Under the pieces are notes generated by a model that did not search any database, was not told the origin of the DNA, and saw only the letters and a program-made list of their open reading frames with translations. From NCBI GenBank assembly GCA_016204125.1, contig JACQLI010000038.1, forward strand, positions 1 to 10,104: DNA of 10,104 bases, read 5' to 3'. A program made the translations under genes and the position numbers. Source of the stretch: Candidatus Omnitrophota bacterium. Lineage in GTDB: Bacteria; Omnitrophota; Omnitrophia; Omnitrophales; JACQLI01. This document shows, in pieces, positions 1 through 6,627 of this stretch (its first letter is position 1; every line of letters begins with the position of its first letter).

Positions 1-43
1 CCTCGCACGGAAGAGGTCGGGCGTTCAAATCGCCTCCGGTCCA
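1..43 (+). tRNA. 3' part of a tRNA, probably tRNA-Ala (anticodon CGC), truncated at the left edge
   Basis: The first 43 bases fold as the 3' half of a tRNA. Bases 19-23 and 31-35 form the five-pair T stem around the T loop TTCAAAT, 36-42 (CCGGTCC) form the 3' strand of the acceptor stem, and A43 is the discriminator base. Counting back, bases 2-8 (CTCGCAC) fit a seven-base anticodon loop with anticodon CGC, which reads GCG alanine codons. The acceptor base corresponding to position 70 is T, as needed for the G3:U70 pair that marks alanine tRNAs, and A73 also agrees. CCA is not encoded: A43 is followed by GAA. The 5' half, including base 3, lies outside the window, so the identity is inferred from this half only. 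Confidence 0.8.
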
Positions 44-59
44 GAAATAGTTTTATCCC

Positions 60-1754
60 ATGACAAAAATTCGAGTAGGTCTAGGACAGATCAACCCAAC
101 GGTGGGTGATTTTTCGGGAAATCTCGCCAAGATCCTCGCCTTCATTGAAGAGGCTGAGAAGAAGGGGTGTGACCTTGCTATTTTCCCCGAACTCGCCATT
201 TCAGGATACCCAGTCTGGGATCTTGCTATTAAGAAGAGTTTTATTCGGGAAAATCTTCACTCTCTCGAGACAATCGCAAAAGCTACCCGCAGATTGAAGG
301 TCTCTGTGGTCGTTGGGTATATCGATCACGGGCCTCAAGGGAGTACCAAGAGCCGAAATGCTCTGGCTTGGATTGAGAAAGGAAAGGTCAGACTTCGCCA
401 ATACAAGAGCCTCCTACCCACTTACGATGTCTTTCTCGAAGAAATTTTCTTTGAACCAGGCGAAGGACACAAAACCCTTTCCTGGAGAGGGATCCGTCTG
501 GGAACGGCGATTTGTGAAGACATTTGGGATCAGCAGTATTCGATTAAGCCCTTACAGAGCCTCTCCCGTAACCGAGCTCAGATCGTCGTGGCCATCAATG
601 CCTCGCCTTATCACAAGGAGAAGGCAAGGCTCAGGGATGAACTTTTGAAGCGCCAGTCAAAAAGATACGGCTTCTCGATCATTTATGTGAATCAAATCGG
701 CAGCCAAGATGATTTGATTTTTGACGGACGGAGCCTCGTTGTGGACAGAAAAGGGAGAGTGCTCTTCCGAGCGCCAGCCTTTGAAGAAGGACTTTTTGTC
801 TACGACTGGGATCTGAAGGAAAAGAACCCCAAAACTGTACCCCTGCCAGCATCTGTGGGTGAACCGTCTGAGATTTATCAAGCCCTTGTTCTTGGGGTGA
901 GAGACTATGTTACAAAAAATAAGTTTAAGAGCGTCGTGATCGGTTTAAGCGGAGGAATTGATTCGGCCCTCACCGCCACCCTTGCTTGTGATGCCCTTGG
1001 ATCAGATCGCGTACTTGGCGTAACCATGCCAGGGGTTTATTCTTCTGAGGGGAGTTGGAAGGATTCTGAAGAACTTGCCAAGAATTTAGGGATAGAGTTT
1101 CGTGTCTACCCGATCAAAGAAAAATATAATGCCCTACTGCATTATTATCAAGAGGAGAGACACTCCCCTCACCCCAACCCTCTCCCCATACTGGGGAGAG
1201 GGAAGGGTGAGGGGGAGATTACCCTCACCATGGAGAATTTACAGGCGAGGCTACGCGGACTAGAACTGATGTATATTTCCAATGAAGAAGGAAGGCTTGT
1301 TCTTACCACAGGCAACAAGTCTGAGCTTGCGATGGGGTATTGCACGCTTTATGGGGACATGGCAGGCGGACTTTGTGTTTTGGGAGATGTTTATAAAACG
1401 GATGTCTATCGCCTCGCGCGCTACCGCAACCAAATCAAACCCGTAATCCCTCAGGCTTCCATCGAGAAGCCGCCCTCCGCAGAACTTCGTCCCAATCAAA
1501 AAGATCAAGACAGTCTTCCTCCTTACGAGATCCTTGACGAGATTTTGAAGCTTTATATTGAAAAAAATCTAACACGTGAAGAAATCTTAAAAGTTCTAAT
1601 GCCTCAAAAAGTGTCTTTGGAAGTCATTACCGATGCGATCAATCGCGTTGATCACAATGAATACAAACGTCGTCAAGCCCCACCTATTCTCCGCGTGACT
1701 CAAAAAGCTTGGTTCGGCCGCAGGATGCCAATTACGAACCGTTTCATGGGATGA
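60..1754 (+). CDS. nadE: Glutamine-dependent NAD+ synthetase, interrupted in frame by a palindromic repeat
   Basis: This cytoplasmic enzyme makes NAD+ from deamido-NAD+, ATP and glutamine, the last step of NAD synthesis. Residues 1 to about 260 are a nitrilase-type glutaminase domain with the triad Glu44 (FPEL), Lys116 (YKSLLP) and Cys152 (AICED). Residues from about 270 are the ATP-pyrophosphatase synthetase domain, with the P-loop SGGIDSALTA at 297-306, ENLQARLRG at 392-400, and LTTGNKSE and YGDMAGG further on. At 564 residues it is slightly long for the two-domain form. The excess includes residues about 368-386, a Pro/Gly/Glu-rich stretch encoded by a palindrome, in the normally variable loop before ENLQARLRG. 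Reading frame and downstream motifs are intact, so the protein is probably functional. The ATG at 60 matches the family N-terminus but has no convincing Shine-Dalgarno sequence. The stop overlaps the next start (ATGA). Confidence 0.95.
   Translation: MTKIRVGLGQINPTVGDFSGNLAKILAFIEEAEKKGCDLAIFPELAISGYPVWDLAIKKSFIRENLHSLETIAKATRRLKVSVVVGYIDHGPQGSTKSRNALAWIEKGKVRLRQYKSLLPTYDVFLEEIFFEPGEGHKTLSWRGIRLGTAICEDIWDQQYSIKPLQSLSRNRAQIVVAINASPYHKEKARLRDELLKRQSKRYGFSIIYVNQIGSQDDLIFDGRSLVVDRKGRVLFRAPAFEEGLFVYDWDLKEKNPKTVPLPASVGEPSEIYQALVLGVRDYVTKNKFKSVVIGLSGGIDSALTATLACDALGSDRVLGVTMPGVYSSEGSWKDSEELAKNLGIEFRVYPIKEKYNALLHYYQEERHSPHPNPLPILGRGKGEGEITLTMENLQARLRGLELMYISNEEGRLVLTTGNKSELAMGYCTLYGDMAGGLCVLGDVYKTDVYRLARYRNQIKPVIPQASIEKPPSAELRPNQKDQDSLPPYEILDEILKLYIEKNLTREEILKVLMPQKVSLEVITDAINRVDHNEYKRRQAPPILRVTQKAWFGRRMPITNRFMG
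1163..1217. repeat. 55-bp palindromic repeat inserted in frame in nadE
   Basis: Two 26-base arms (1163-1188 and 1192-1217) are inverted copies around the loop TAC. The inner 11 bases (CCCTCTCCCCA) pair perfectly. The outer parts pair except for an AA/TT shift and one C-run slip. The strand read here is C-rich on the left arm and G-rich on the right, so the mRNA should form a very stable hairpin. In the nadE frame it reads HSPHPNPLP..GRGKGEGE. A SPHPNPLP-like peptide is a familiar by-product of dispersed intergenic palindromes in many bacterial genomes, which makes this a probable mobile or repetitive element. An 8-bp direct repeat CCCTCACC occurs at 1166-1173 and just outside at 1222-1229. 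Copies elsewhere in the genome cannot be seen from this window. Confidence 0.88.
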
Positions 1755-2926
1755 GCGAATCGTTGGTTGTCGGGATTCCCCGCGAAATCAAACCTCGGGA
1801 GAAACGTGTGGGTCTTACTCCTCGTGGTGTGAAACGGCTGATAGACTCAAAAATTCATGTTCTCGTTGAAAAAGGGGCGGGCCAAGCATCAGGTTTCTCA
1901 GACGAAAAATATAAAGAGCTAGGCGCTGAGATTATCGTTGACGCTAGCGAGCTTTATCAGAGAGCCAATCTAATCAAGAAGGTCAAGGAACCTTATTCGT
2001 CTGAACTTGCTTATTTAAGCCCCCATCACGTTCTTTTTGCATTCCTTCATCTGGCCTCTCCTGAAAATGCCAATCTTATTAAAACTCTCATTGATCGAAA
2101 AGTAACAGCTATTGGTTTGGAGACCATGGAGAAGGAGGGTCGGACAATCTGTCTTGAACCGATGAGTGAAATCGCAGGCACCCTGGCGGCTTACTTTGCA
2201 GGTTTCTTCCGAAAGTCTGTTAGCATCCAGAAGGGAAGCGTTGTCTACTCCAAAGAGTTTTTCAAGGAGTTAGAAGAACTTGCGATGAAATATCCTGACT
2301 TTCCCAAAAATCTTCCTCCTGGCAAGACTATTGTTTTTGGAGGAGGGGCTGTGGGTCGAAACGCGGCGACGACTCTTCTTGAAATGGGAGGCGAAGTCGA
2401 TCTTGTCGAGAAAAAAAGAGAGAAACGAGAAACGCTTCAGAAGGAATTCCATTCTTATGGTTCTCGTTTTCGAGTCTGGGGATTGGAAGACAATTTTCAG
2501 GCCAGCCTGAAGGAAGCGGATAGCTGGATCGGTTGTGTCCATGTGGCGGGCGAGAGAGCGCCACTCGTTTTATCTCACAGGGATCTTCAGAGGTTGACAA
2601 GTGGCAAACCCAAGATTATCTTGGATATTGCAGTTGACCAGGGAGGAAACTTTCCAGGAACGCATTCGACAACTTACGATAATCCGCTTTATCTTGATGA
2701 TTTTGGAAACTTAAGGTTTGGAGTTACGAATACACCCTCGCTTTGCGGAAAAGGAGCTTCCGAGGCGATTGAACGCGTTACGCTTCCTTACACTCTTTTA
2801 CTTGCCCAAAACGGAGAAGAAGCGATTCAAAAATCGTCGGAACTTCGAACGGGACTTCAGGTTTTTCGGGGAAAACTTGTCAATGAAGCGGTTGCAAGAG
2901 CACACCATCTACCACTATCCGTTTAA
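1751..2926 (+). CDS. Alanine dehydrogenase / transhydrogenase-N family oxidoreductase (divergent)
   Basis: This 391-residue protein belongs to the NAD(P)-dependent alanine dehydrogenase/PNT family, whose classical member interconverts L-alanine and pyruvate plus ammonia. Seen here: the N-terminal GIPREIK...RVGLTP motif (8-24), a KVKEP motif (77-81) holding the substrate lysine, LHLA with His100, the Rossmann motif FGGGAVGRNAA (196-206), and AVDQGG with Asp296, equivalent to the catalytic aspartate. Departures from typical enzymes are a longer Lys-rich segment of about 35 residues (155-190) where LLGGVPGV is expected, and TPSLCGKGAS (328-337) in place of the usual PGAVPRTST near the cofactor. 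Alanine dehydrogenase activity is therefore likely but not certain; another amino-acid or imino-acid dehydrogenase is possible. The ATG at 1751 overlaps the nadE stop by 4 nt and fits the family N-terminus, so an in-frame ATG at 1709 is rejected. Confidence 0.85.
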   Translation: MSESLVVGIPREIKPREKRVGLTPRGVKRLIDSKIHVLVEKGAGQASGFSDEKYKELGAEIIVDASELYQRANLIKKVKEPYSSELAYLSPHHVLFAFLHLASPENANLIKTLIDRKVTAIGLETMEKEGRTICLEPMSEIAGTLAAYFAGFFRKSVSIQKGSVVYSKEFFKELEELAMKYPDFPKNLPPGKTIVFGGGAVGRNAATTLLEMGGEVDLVEKKREKRETLQKEFHSYGSRFRVWGLEDNFQASLKEADSWIGCVHVAGERAPLVLSHRDLQRLTSGKPKIILDIAVDQGGNFPGTHSTTYDNPLYLDDFGNLRFGVTNTPSLCGKGASEAIERVTLPYTLLLAQNGEEAIQKSSELRTGLQVFRGKLVNEAVARAHHLPLSV

Positions 2927-3425
2927 AAGCCCAATTGGCTGGCTGAGTCTTTCTGCCACTCAAAAGGGACTCTATGCCCTGGATGGTCCCAAGAAGAAGG
3001 TAGGCGATTTTACTTTAGAAACCAAGAAGCTTCCGTCCGGAATCGAATCGCTTTTAAAAAAATCAGCTGTTTCGATTCGCTCATTTCTATCTGGAAAAAA
3101 GAAAGACTTTGCGCGGTTTCCTGTAGACTGGAGGGGTTATCGGACGTTTGATAAAAGGGTGTTGCAAGAACTTAGAAGAATTCCCTGGGGAAGAACGGAA
3201 AGTTACCAGTCCTTGGCGAAAAAAGCTGGAAAGGCTCGGGCGGCCCGTTATGTCGGAAGGGTTCTCCATCTCAATAGACTTCCCTTTGTCATCCCTTGTC
3301 ATCGAATTGTGGCCAAAAATGGGGGATTGGGAGGGTTCTCTAAGGGGCTCTCCTTAAAAAAGCGACTCCTTAAGCTTGAAAGTGCTCAAGTCGATATTAG
3401 ACGTGGGTCAAATCAAGCGCTTTGA
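2883..3425 (+). CDS. ogt: Methylated-DNA--[protein]-cysteine S-methyltransferase (O6-methylguanine repair)
   Basis: This is a suicide DNA-repair protein that moves the alkyl group from O6-methylguanine to its own cysteine. The C-terminal domain shows, in order, RIPWGRTESYQSLAKKAG (99-116), ARYVGRVLHLNRLPFVIPCHRIV with nucleophile Cys139 in PCHR (138-141), and GGLGGFSKGLSLKKRLLKLE. The N-terminal part (FKSPIGWLSLSATQKGL) is the usual short RNase-H-like domain of the Ogt/MGMT type, and there is no Ada-type zinc domain. Length is 180 residues, normal for the family. The ATG at 2883 is chosen because family similarity starts there and GGGGAA lies about 10 nt upstream; an in-frame ATG at 2718 would add an unrelated tail read from inside the preceding gene. 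It overlaps the previous gene by 44 nt, so it is probably co-translated. Its stop codon lies in the -35 box of the next promoter. Confidence 0.93.
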   Translation: MKRLQEHTIYHYPFKSPIGWLSLSATQKGLYALDGPKKKVGDFTLETKKLPSGIESLLKKSAVSIRSFLSGKKKDFARFPVDWRGYRTFDKRVLQELRRIPWGRTESYQSLAKKAGKARAARYVGRVLHLNRLPFVIPCHRIVAKNGGLGGFSKGLSLKKRLLKLESAQVDIRRGSNQAL

Positions 3426-3449
3426 CAGGTTAAAGTAGGGTGTTATAAT
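3422..3449 (+). promoter_or_regulatory. Sigma-70-type promoter with perfect consensus hexamers
   Basis: TTGACA at 3422-3427 and TATAAT at 3444-3449 both match the housekeeping consensus exactly, with a 16-bp spacer. The -35 box contains the ogt TGA stop. Transcription should begin near 3455-3458, where there is a small palindrome ACTGCAGT (3455-3462). That leaves a leader of about 30 nt before the GTG at 3487. It is placed to drive the zinc-protein gene, rsfS, argS, miaA and hflX. Confidence 0.85.
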
Positions 3450-3472
3450 TCAGAACTGCAGTACCCAATTAG

Positions 3473-3480
3473 AAAGGGGG
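3473..3480 (+). promoter_or_regulatory. Ribosome binding site deciding the GTG start at 3487
   Basis: AAAGGGGG lies 6 nt before the GTG at 3487. It is the clearest Shine-Dalgarno sequence in this operon and supports that start over any other codon in the short frame. Confidence 0.75.
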
Positions 3481-3486
3481 ACAATT

Positions 3487-3630
3487 GTGGAAGCCTACTG
3501 TGTAAAATGTCGCAAGAAGGTCGCTATGCAAAATGGTAAGGAAGAAACCCTTAAAAATGGTCGTCGTGCCATGAAAGGGAAATGCCCCGCCTGCGGTACC
3601 ACGCTTTGTCGTATTCTTGGTAATAAGTAG
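3487..3630 (+). CDS. Small zinc-ribbon protein, DUF5679 type
   Basis: This 47-residue protein starts with GTG (EAYCVKCRKKVAMQNGKEE after the initiator). Two CxxC pairs, Cys5/Cys8 (CVKC) and Cys33/Cys36 (CPAC), should hold one zinc ion. Between them is the conserved stretch TLKNGRRAMKGKC. The layout matches the DUF5679 family of tiny bacterial proteins, whose function is unknown to me. A further Cys41 follows the second pair. The start is supported by a strong ribosome binding site and by the consensus promoter just upstream. It is the first gene of the translation operon, 44 nt before rsfS. A nucleic-acid or ribosome-associated role would suit the neighbours, but that is inference only. Confidence 0.87.
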   Translation: MEAYCVKCRKKVAMQNGKEETLKNGRRAMKGKCPACGTTLCRILGNK

Positions 3631-3674
3631 TACTTGTGAATTAGGAAACGATTCGGAAGTTTAGCTAGCTTTCT

Positions 3675-4013
3675 TTGCATCCAAAACGAATCGCCCTTTT
3701 AGCCCTCGAGGCCGCTGACGCCAAACAAGCGGTCGAGCCTGTTGTTCTTGACGTCTCAAGACTTACCTCAGTGGCTCATTATTTCATGATTGCTCATGGA
3801 AACTCAGACCGCCACGTGAGGGCCATCGCCCAGAACATTCAAGACGAGTTGGAAAAGCACAAGATCCGTGTCTGGCATACCGAAGGAATGAGCGAGGGGC
3901 GGTGGGTTCTCCTTGATTACGGATCTATAATTGTGCATGTTTTTTATCGGGAACTGAGAGATTTTTACGGCCTCGAACGGCTCTGGGGAAATGCTCCACA
4001 AATCCGTGCATGA
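3675..4013 (+). CDS. rsfS: Ribosome silencing factor RsfS (RsfS/YbeB/Iojap family)
   Basis: RsfS binds ribosomal protein uL14 and blocks joining of the 30S and 50S subunits when nutrients are low. The 112-residue product shows the family pattern: VVLDVSRLTSVAHYFMIAHGNSD, then EGMSEGRWVLLDYGSIIVHVF and RDFYGLERLWGNAP near the end. The start is taken as TTG at 3675. An in-frame TAG at 3666 leaves no room upstream, and the next ATG would remove the first part of the conserved fold. No strong Shine-Dalgarno is present, only GGAAG about 15 nt upstream, so translation may be weak or coupled to the gene before it. The stop overlaps the argS start (ATGA at 4010-4013). Confidence 0.94.
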   Translation: MHPKRIALLALEAADAKQAVEPVVLDVSRLTSVAHYFMIAHGNSDRHVRAIAQNIQDELEKHKIRVWHTEGMSEGRWVLLDYGSIIVHVFYRELRDFYGLERLWGNAPQIRA

Positions 4014-5674
4014 AGGATGCACTTCGCGATACGCTTCAGCAAGTTTTAGAAAAGTACACCCATAAGAAGGGTGTATCCCTCCCCAAAGATTTTGAGATCG
4101 AACTCATCCCATCCAAAGATCCTTCTCATGGAGATTTGTCAACTCCTTTAGCCTTCAAACTAGCCAAACTTGTCAAAGAAAAACCCGCCCAGGTTGCAGA
4201 TGATCTCGTTCTTTTCCTGGAGAAAGAAGTGGAAGGAGGGAAAGGAAAGCTTGTCGAGAGATGTGAAGTCGCGGGTCAGGGCTTCATCAATTTTTTTCTT
4301 CCAGCAGCCCGCCTGACAGAAGCTTTAGTCGAGATCCACAAAAAGGATTCCCATTTCGGGAAAAGTGATTTCGGAAAAGGTAAAAAGGTCCTGATTGAAT
4401 TTGTAAGTGCCAACCCGACAGGACCGCTCACCATTGCTCACGGCAGGCAAGCTGCAGTGGGCGATTCGATCGCCAGGATTCTTCAGGCAACGGGACATGA
4501 GATAAACACGGAATATTATTTGAACGATGCAGGTAGACAGATGAACCTGTTGGGAGCAAGCCTTTGGGCAAGATACAAGGAAGCCCTCGGTACGCCGACA
4601 CCTTTACCTGAAGAAGGTTATCAGGGGGAGTATTTGAAGGATATTGCAGCCAGACTCATTCAAGCGAAAAAGGAGAGCCTTCTCAAGGAGAAAGCTGAGA
4701 AAGCGATCGATTTTTGCAGGCAGTTTGCTGCCAGTGAGATCATGGAAGGAATCAAAAAGGATCTTGCTGACATGCGGGTAGCTTTTGACCATTACTTCAA
4801 AGAAAGTTCTCTTTACGAAAAGGCGTCCGTCGAGAGGGCGCTCCATTTTCTAAAGGACTGCAATTTTCTTTACGAGAGTGAAGGCGCTTTATGGTTTCGT
4901 TCCACCGCTTTCGGCGATGACAAGGATCGGGTCGTGAAAAAGTCGTCGGGAGAATACACCTACCTTGCTCCTGACATTGCCTATCACCGCTATAAGTTTG
5001 AACGTGGATTCAATTGGCTGATCAATCTTTGGGGGCCTGATCATCATGGCTACATCCTGCGCCTGAAGGCTGCCTGTCAGGCATTGGGTCATGATCCTAA
5101 AGAGGTGGATATCCGCATCGTTCAATTGACCACTCTCTACCGTAAGGGGGAGCCTGTTAGAATGTCAACCCGAGCTGGTGAATTTGTCACACTCAGAGAA
5201 CTGATTGACGAAGTGGGTGTGGATGCGACCCGTTTCTTTTTCCTTCTGCGTCGAATCGAAAGCCATCTTGATTTTGACTTGGATCTTGCGAAGGAACAGT
5301 CCGATGAAAACCCCGTCTATTATCTGCAATATGCCTATGCCAGGATCTCAAGCATCCTCGACTTTGCTAAGAAAAAGGTGGACTCGCACTGCAATTTGGA
5401 GAGGTTAGGAGAAGCCGAAGAACTCGACCTGATTAAGAAACTTCAAGAATATCCTGACGTATTGATCCAATCCGCGCAGGCACTCGAACCCTACCGAGTG
5501 GTGGATTACCTGCGGGAACTGGCTGCTCAGTTTCACAAGTTCTACGCCCTGCACCGAGTGGTTACCGAGGACGAAGAATTGACAAAGGCCCGTCTCCTTT
5601 TGGTGGACGGAGTGCGCATCGTTCTTCGAAACGGCCTCACAACACTCGGCGTCTCTCATCCAGAGAAGATGTGA
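4010..5674 (+). CDS. argS: Arginyl-tRNA synthetase
   Basis: This class I aminoacyl-tRNA synthetase charges tRNA-Arg with arginine. Its 554 residues match the usual bacterial length. Seen in order: an N-terminal tRNA-recognition domain with GDLSTPLAFKLAK; the catalytic signature SANPTGPLTIAHGRQAAVGD (133-152); LNDAGRQMN (171-179); WGPDHHGY (341-348); the KMSKS-equivalent RMSTR (384-388); and a C-terminal DALR anticodon-binding helical domain that includes NPVYYLQYAYARI. The HIGH motif reads T-I-A-H, so its first His is Thr141 and its Gly is Ala143; the second His (144) is kept. KMSKS is also degenerate, as is common in this enzyme. The gene overlaps rsfS by 4 nt and miaA by 4 nt (GTGA), so translational coupling is expected. 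Confidence 0.96.
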   Translation: MKDALRDTLQQVLEKYTHKKGVSLPKDFEIELIPSKDPSHGDLSTPLAFKLAKLVKEKPAQVADDLVLFLEKEVEGGKGKLVERCEVAGQGFINFFLPAARLTEALVEIHKKDSHFGKSDFGKGKKVLIEFVSANPTGPLTIAHGRQAAVGDSIARILQATGHEINTEYYLNDAGRQMNLLGASLWARYKEALGTPTPLPEEGYQGEYLKDIAARLIQAKKESLLKEKAEKAIDFCRQFAASEIMEGIKKDLADMRVAFDHYFKESSLYEKASVERALHFLKDCNFLYESEGALWFRSTAFGDDKDRVVKKSSGEYTYLAPDIAYHRYKFERGFNWLINLWGPDHHGYILRLKAACQALGHDPKEVDIRIVQLTTLYRKGEPVRMSTRAGEFVTLRELIDEVGVDATRFFFLLRRIESHLDFDLDLAKEQSDENPVYYLQYAYARISSILDFAKKKVDSHCNLERLGEAEELDLIKKLQEYPDVLIQSAQALEPYRVVDYLRELAAQFHKFYALHRVVTEDEELTKARLLLVDGVRIVLRNGLTTLGVSHPEKM

Positions 5675-6627
5675 AAGTCCCCAAAAAAACTGTCCTTTTC
5701 CTTGTCGGACCAACTGGAAGCGGCAAGACCGAGCTTTCACTTTGTCTTGCGAAGCGCTTGGGCTGTGAGATTATTTCAGCCGACTCGATGTTGGTTTATA
5801 AGGGGATGGACATAGGCACTGCGAAGCCAGCCGAGGCGGATCGCCGAAAGATTCCCCACCACTTAATTGATATTGTCTCACCCAGAAAAAACTATTCGGT
5901 TCACCTGCACCGCAAACTTGCTCTTGAGACGATCGAACAAATCCTCAAACGAGGCCGCATTCCTCTTTTGGTTGGGGGGAGCGGGCTCTACGTGGATGCG
6001 ATTTGGAAGGGGCTTTCTCGCCACCCTGCAGGAAATCCAAAATTGCGGGCTCAGTTAAACAGAGAGGCTGATAAAAAAGGTCTTCCTTTTCTTTATCGCA
6101 GGCTTAAATCATTGGATTCAGCACAGGCAGGAAGGATTCATCCCAACGACCGAAGGAGAGTCATAAGAGCTCTTGAAATTATCAAGCTTTCAGGAAAAAC
6201 ACCATCGGAGTGGTATCAAAAAAGGGAGTCTCTGGAAGATCTAGGATATTCAGTCCGTATCATCGGCATCCAGCGGGATCGTGTGAATCTTTATGAAAGG
6301 ATCAACAGCCGTGTGGAAAAGATGTTCAGAAAAGGATTGATCGAGGAGGTAAAACGCATTAAGAAAAAAGGGTTTTCCCGAACCGCAAGGGGGGCCTTGG
6401 GGTACCAAGAAGTTTTAGATTATTTGAGACACGAGACCAAATCCACATGGGGGGAGCTGAGCTTATTGATTCAAAAAAAGACACGGCATTTTGCCAAAAG
6501 ACAGCTTACGTGGCTTCGGAGGCAGAAAGAGATCCGCTGGATCTCCTGGCCTGAGGGCGAAGGGATATCACCAATCTGTGATAAAATTGTAAGGGAAACA
6601 AAACTATGGCTGAGCGAGCTTTCCTAG
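5671..6627 (+). CDS. miaA: tRNA dimethylallyltransferase (tRNA A37 isopentenylation)
   Basis: MiaA transfers a dimethylallyl group to N6 of A37 in tRNAs that read codons beginning with U. The 318-residue protein has the P-loop GPTGSGKT (13-20), SADSMLVYKGMDIGTAKP (36-53), PHHLID (62-67), VGGSGLYVDA (101-110), the tRNA-binding middle region, and KRQLTWLRRQ near the C-terminus, all typical of the family at normal length. The start is GTG at 5671, overlapping the argS stop as GTGA. GAGAAG a few bases upstream may help as a weak ribosome binding site. The last 22 nt overlap the start of hflX. The miaA-hflX order is also seen in enterobacteria, though there hfq lies between them and here it is absent. 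Confidence 0.96.
   Translation: MKVPKKTVLFLVGPTGSGKTELSLCLAKRLGCEIISADSMLVYKGMDIGTAKPAEADRRKIPHHLIDIVSPRKNYSVHLHRKLALETIEQILKRGRIPLLVGGSGLYVDAIWKGLSRHPAGNPKLRAQLNREADKKGLPFLYRRLKSLDSAQAGRIHPNDRRRVIRALEIIKLSGKTPSEWYQKRESLEDLGYSVRIIGIQRDRVNLYERINSRVEKMFRKGLIEEVKRIKKKGFSRTARGALGYQEVLDYLRHETKSTWGELSLLIQKKTRHFAKRQLTWLRRQKEIRWISWPEGEGISPICDKIVRETKLWLSELS

Noticed and set aside
1709..1750. Longer start for the alanine-dehydrogenase homologue at ATG 1709
   Set aside because: The 14 extra residues lie wholly inside the nadE end and do not resemble the family N-terminus, which begins at VVGIPREIK; the ATG at 1751 forms the usual ATGA overlap.
2718..2882. Longer start for ogt at ATG 2718
   Set aside because: The 55 added residues are out-of-frame translation of the preceding conserved gene and have no family match; the ATG at 2883 has a ribosome binding site and fits the family length.
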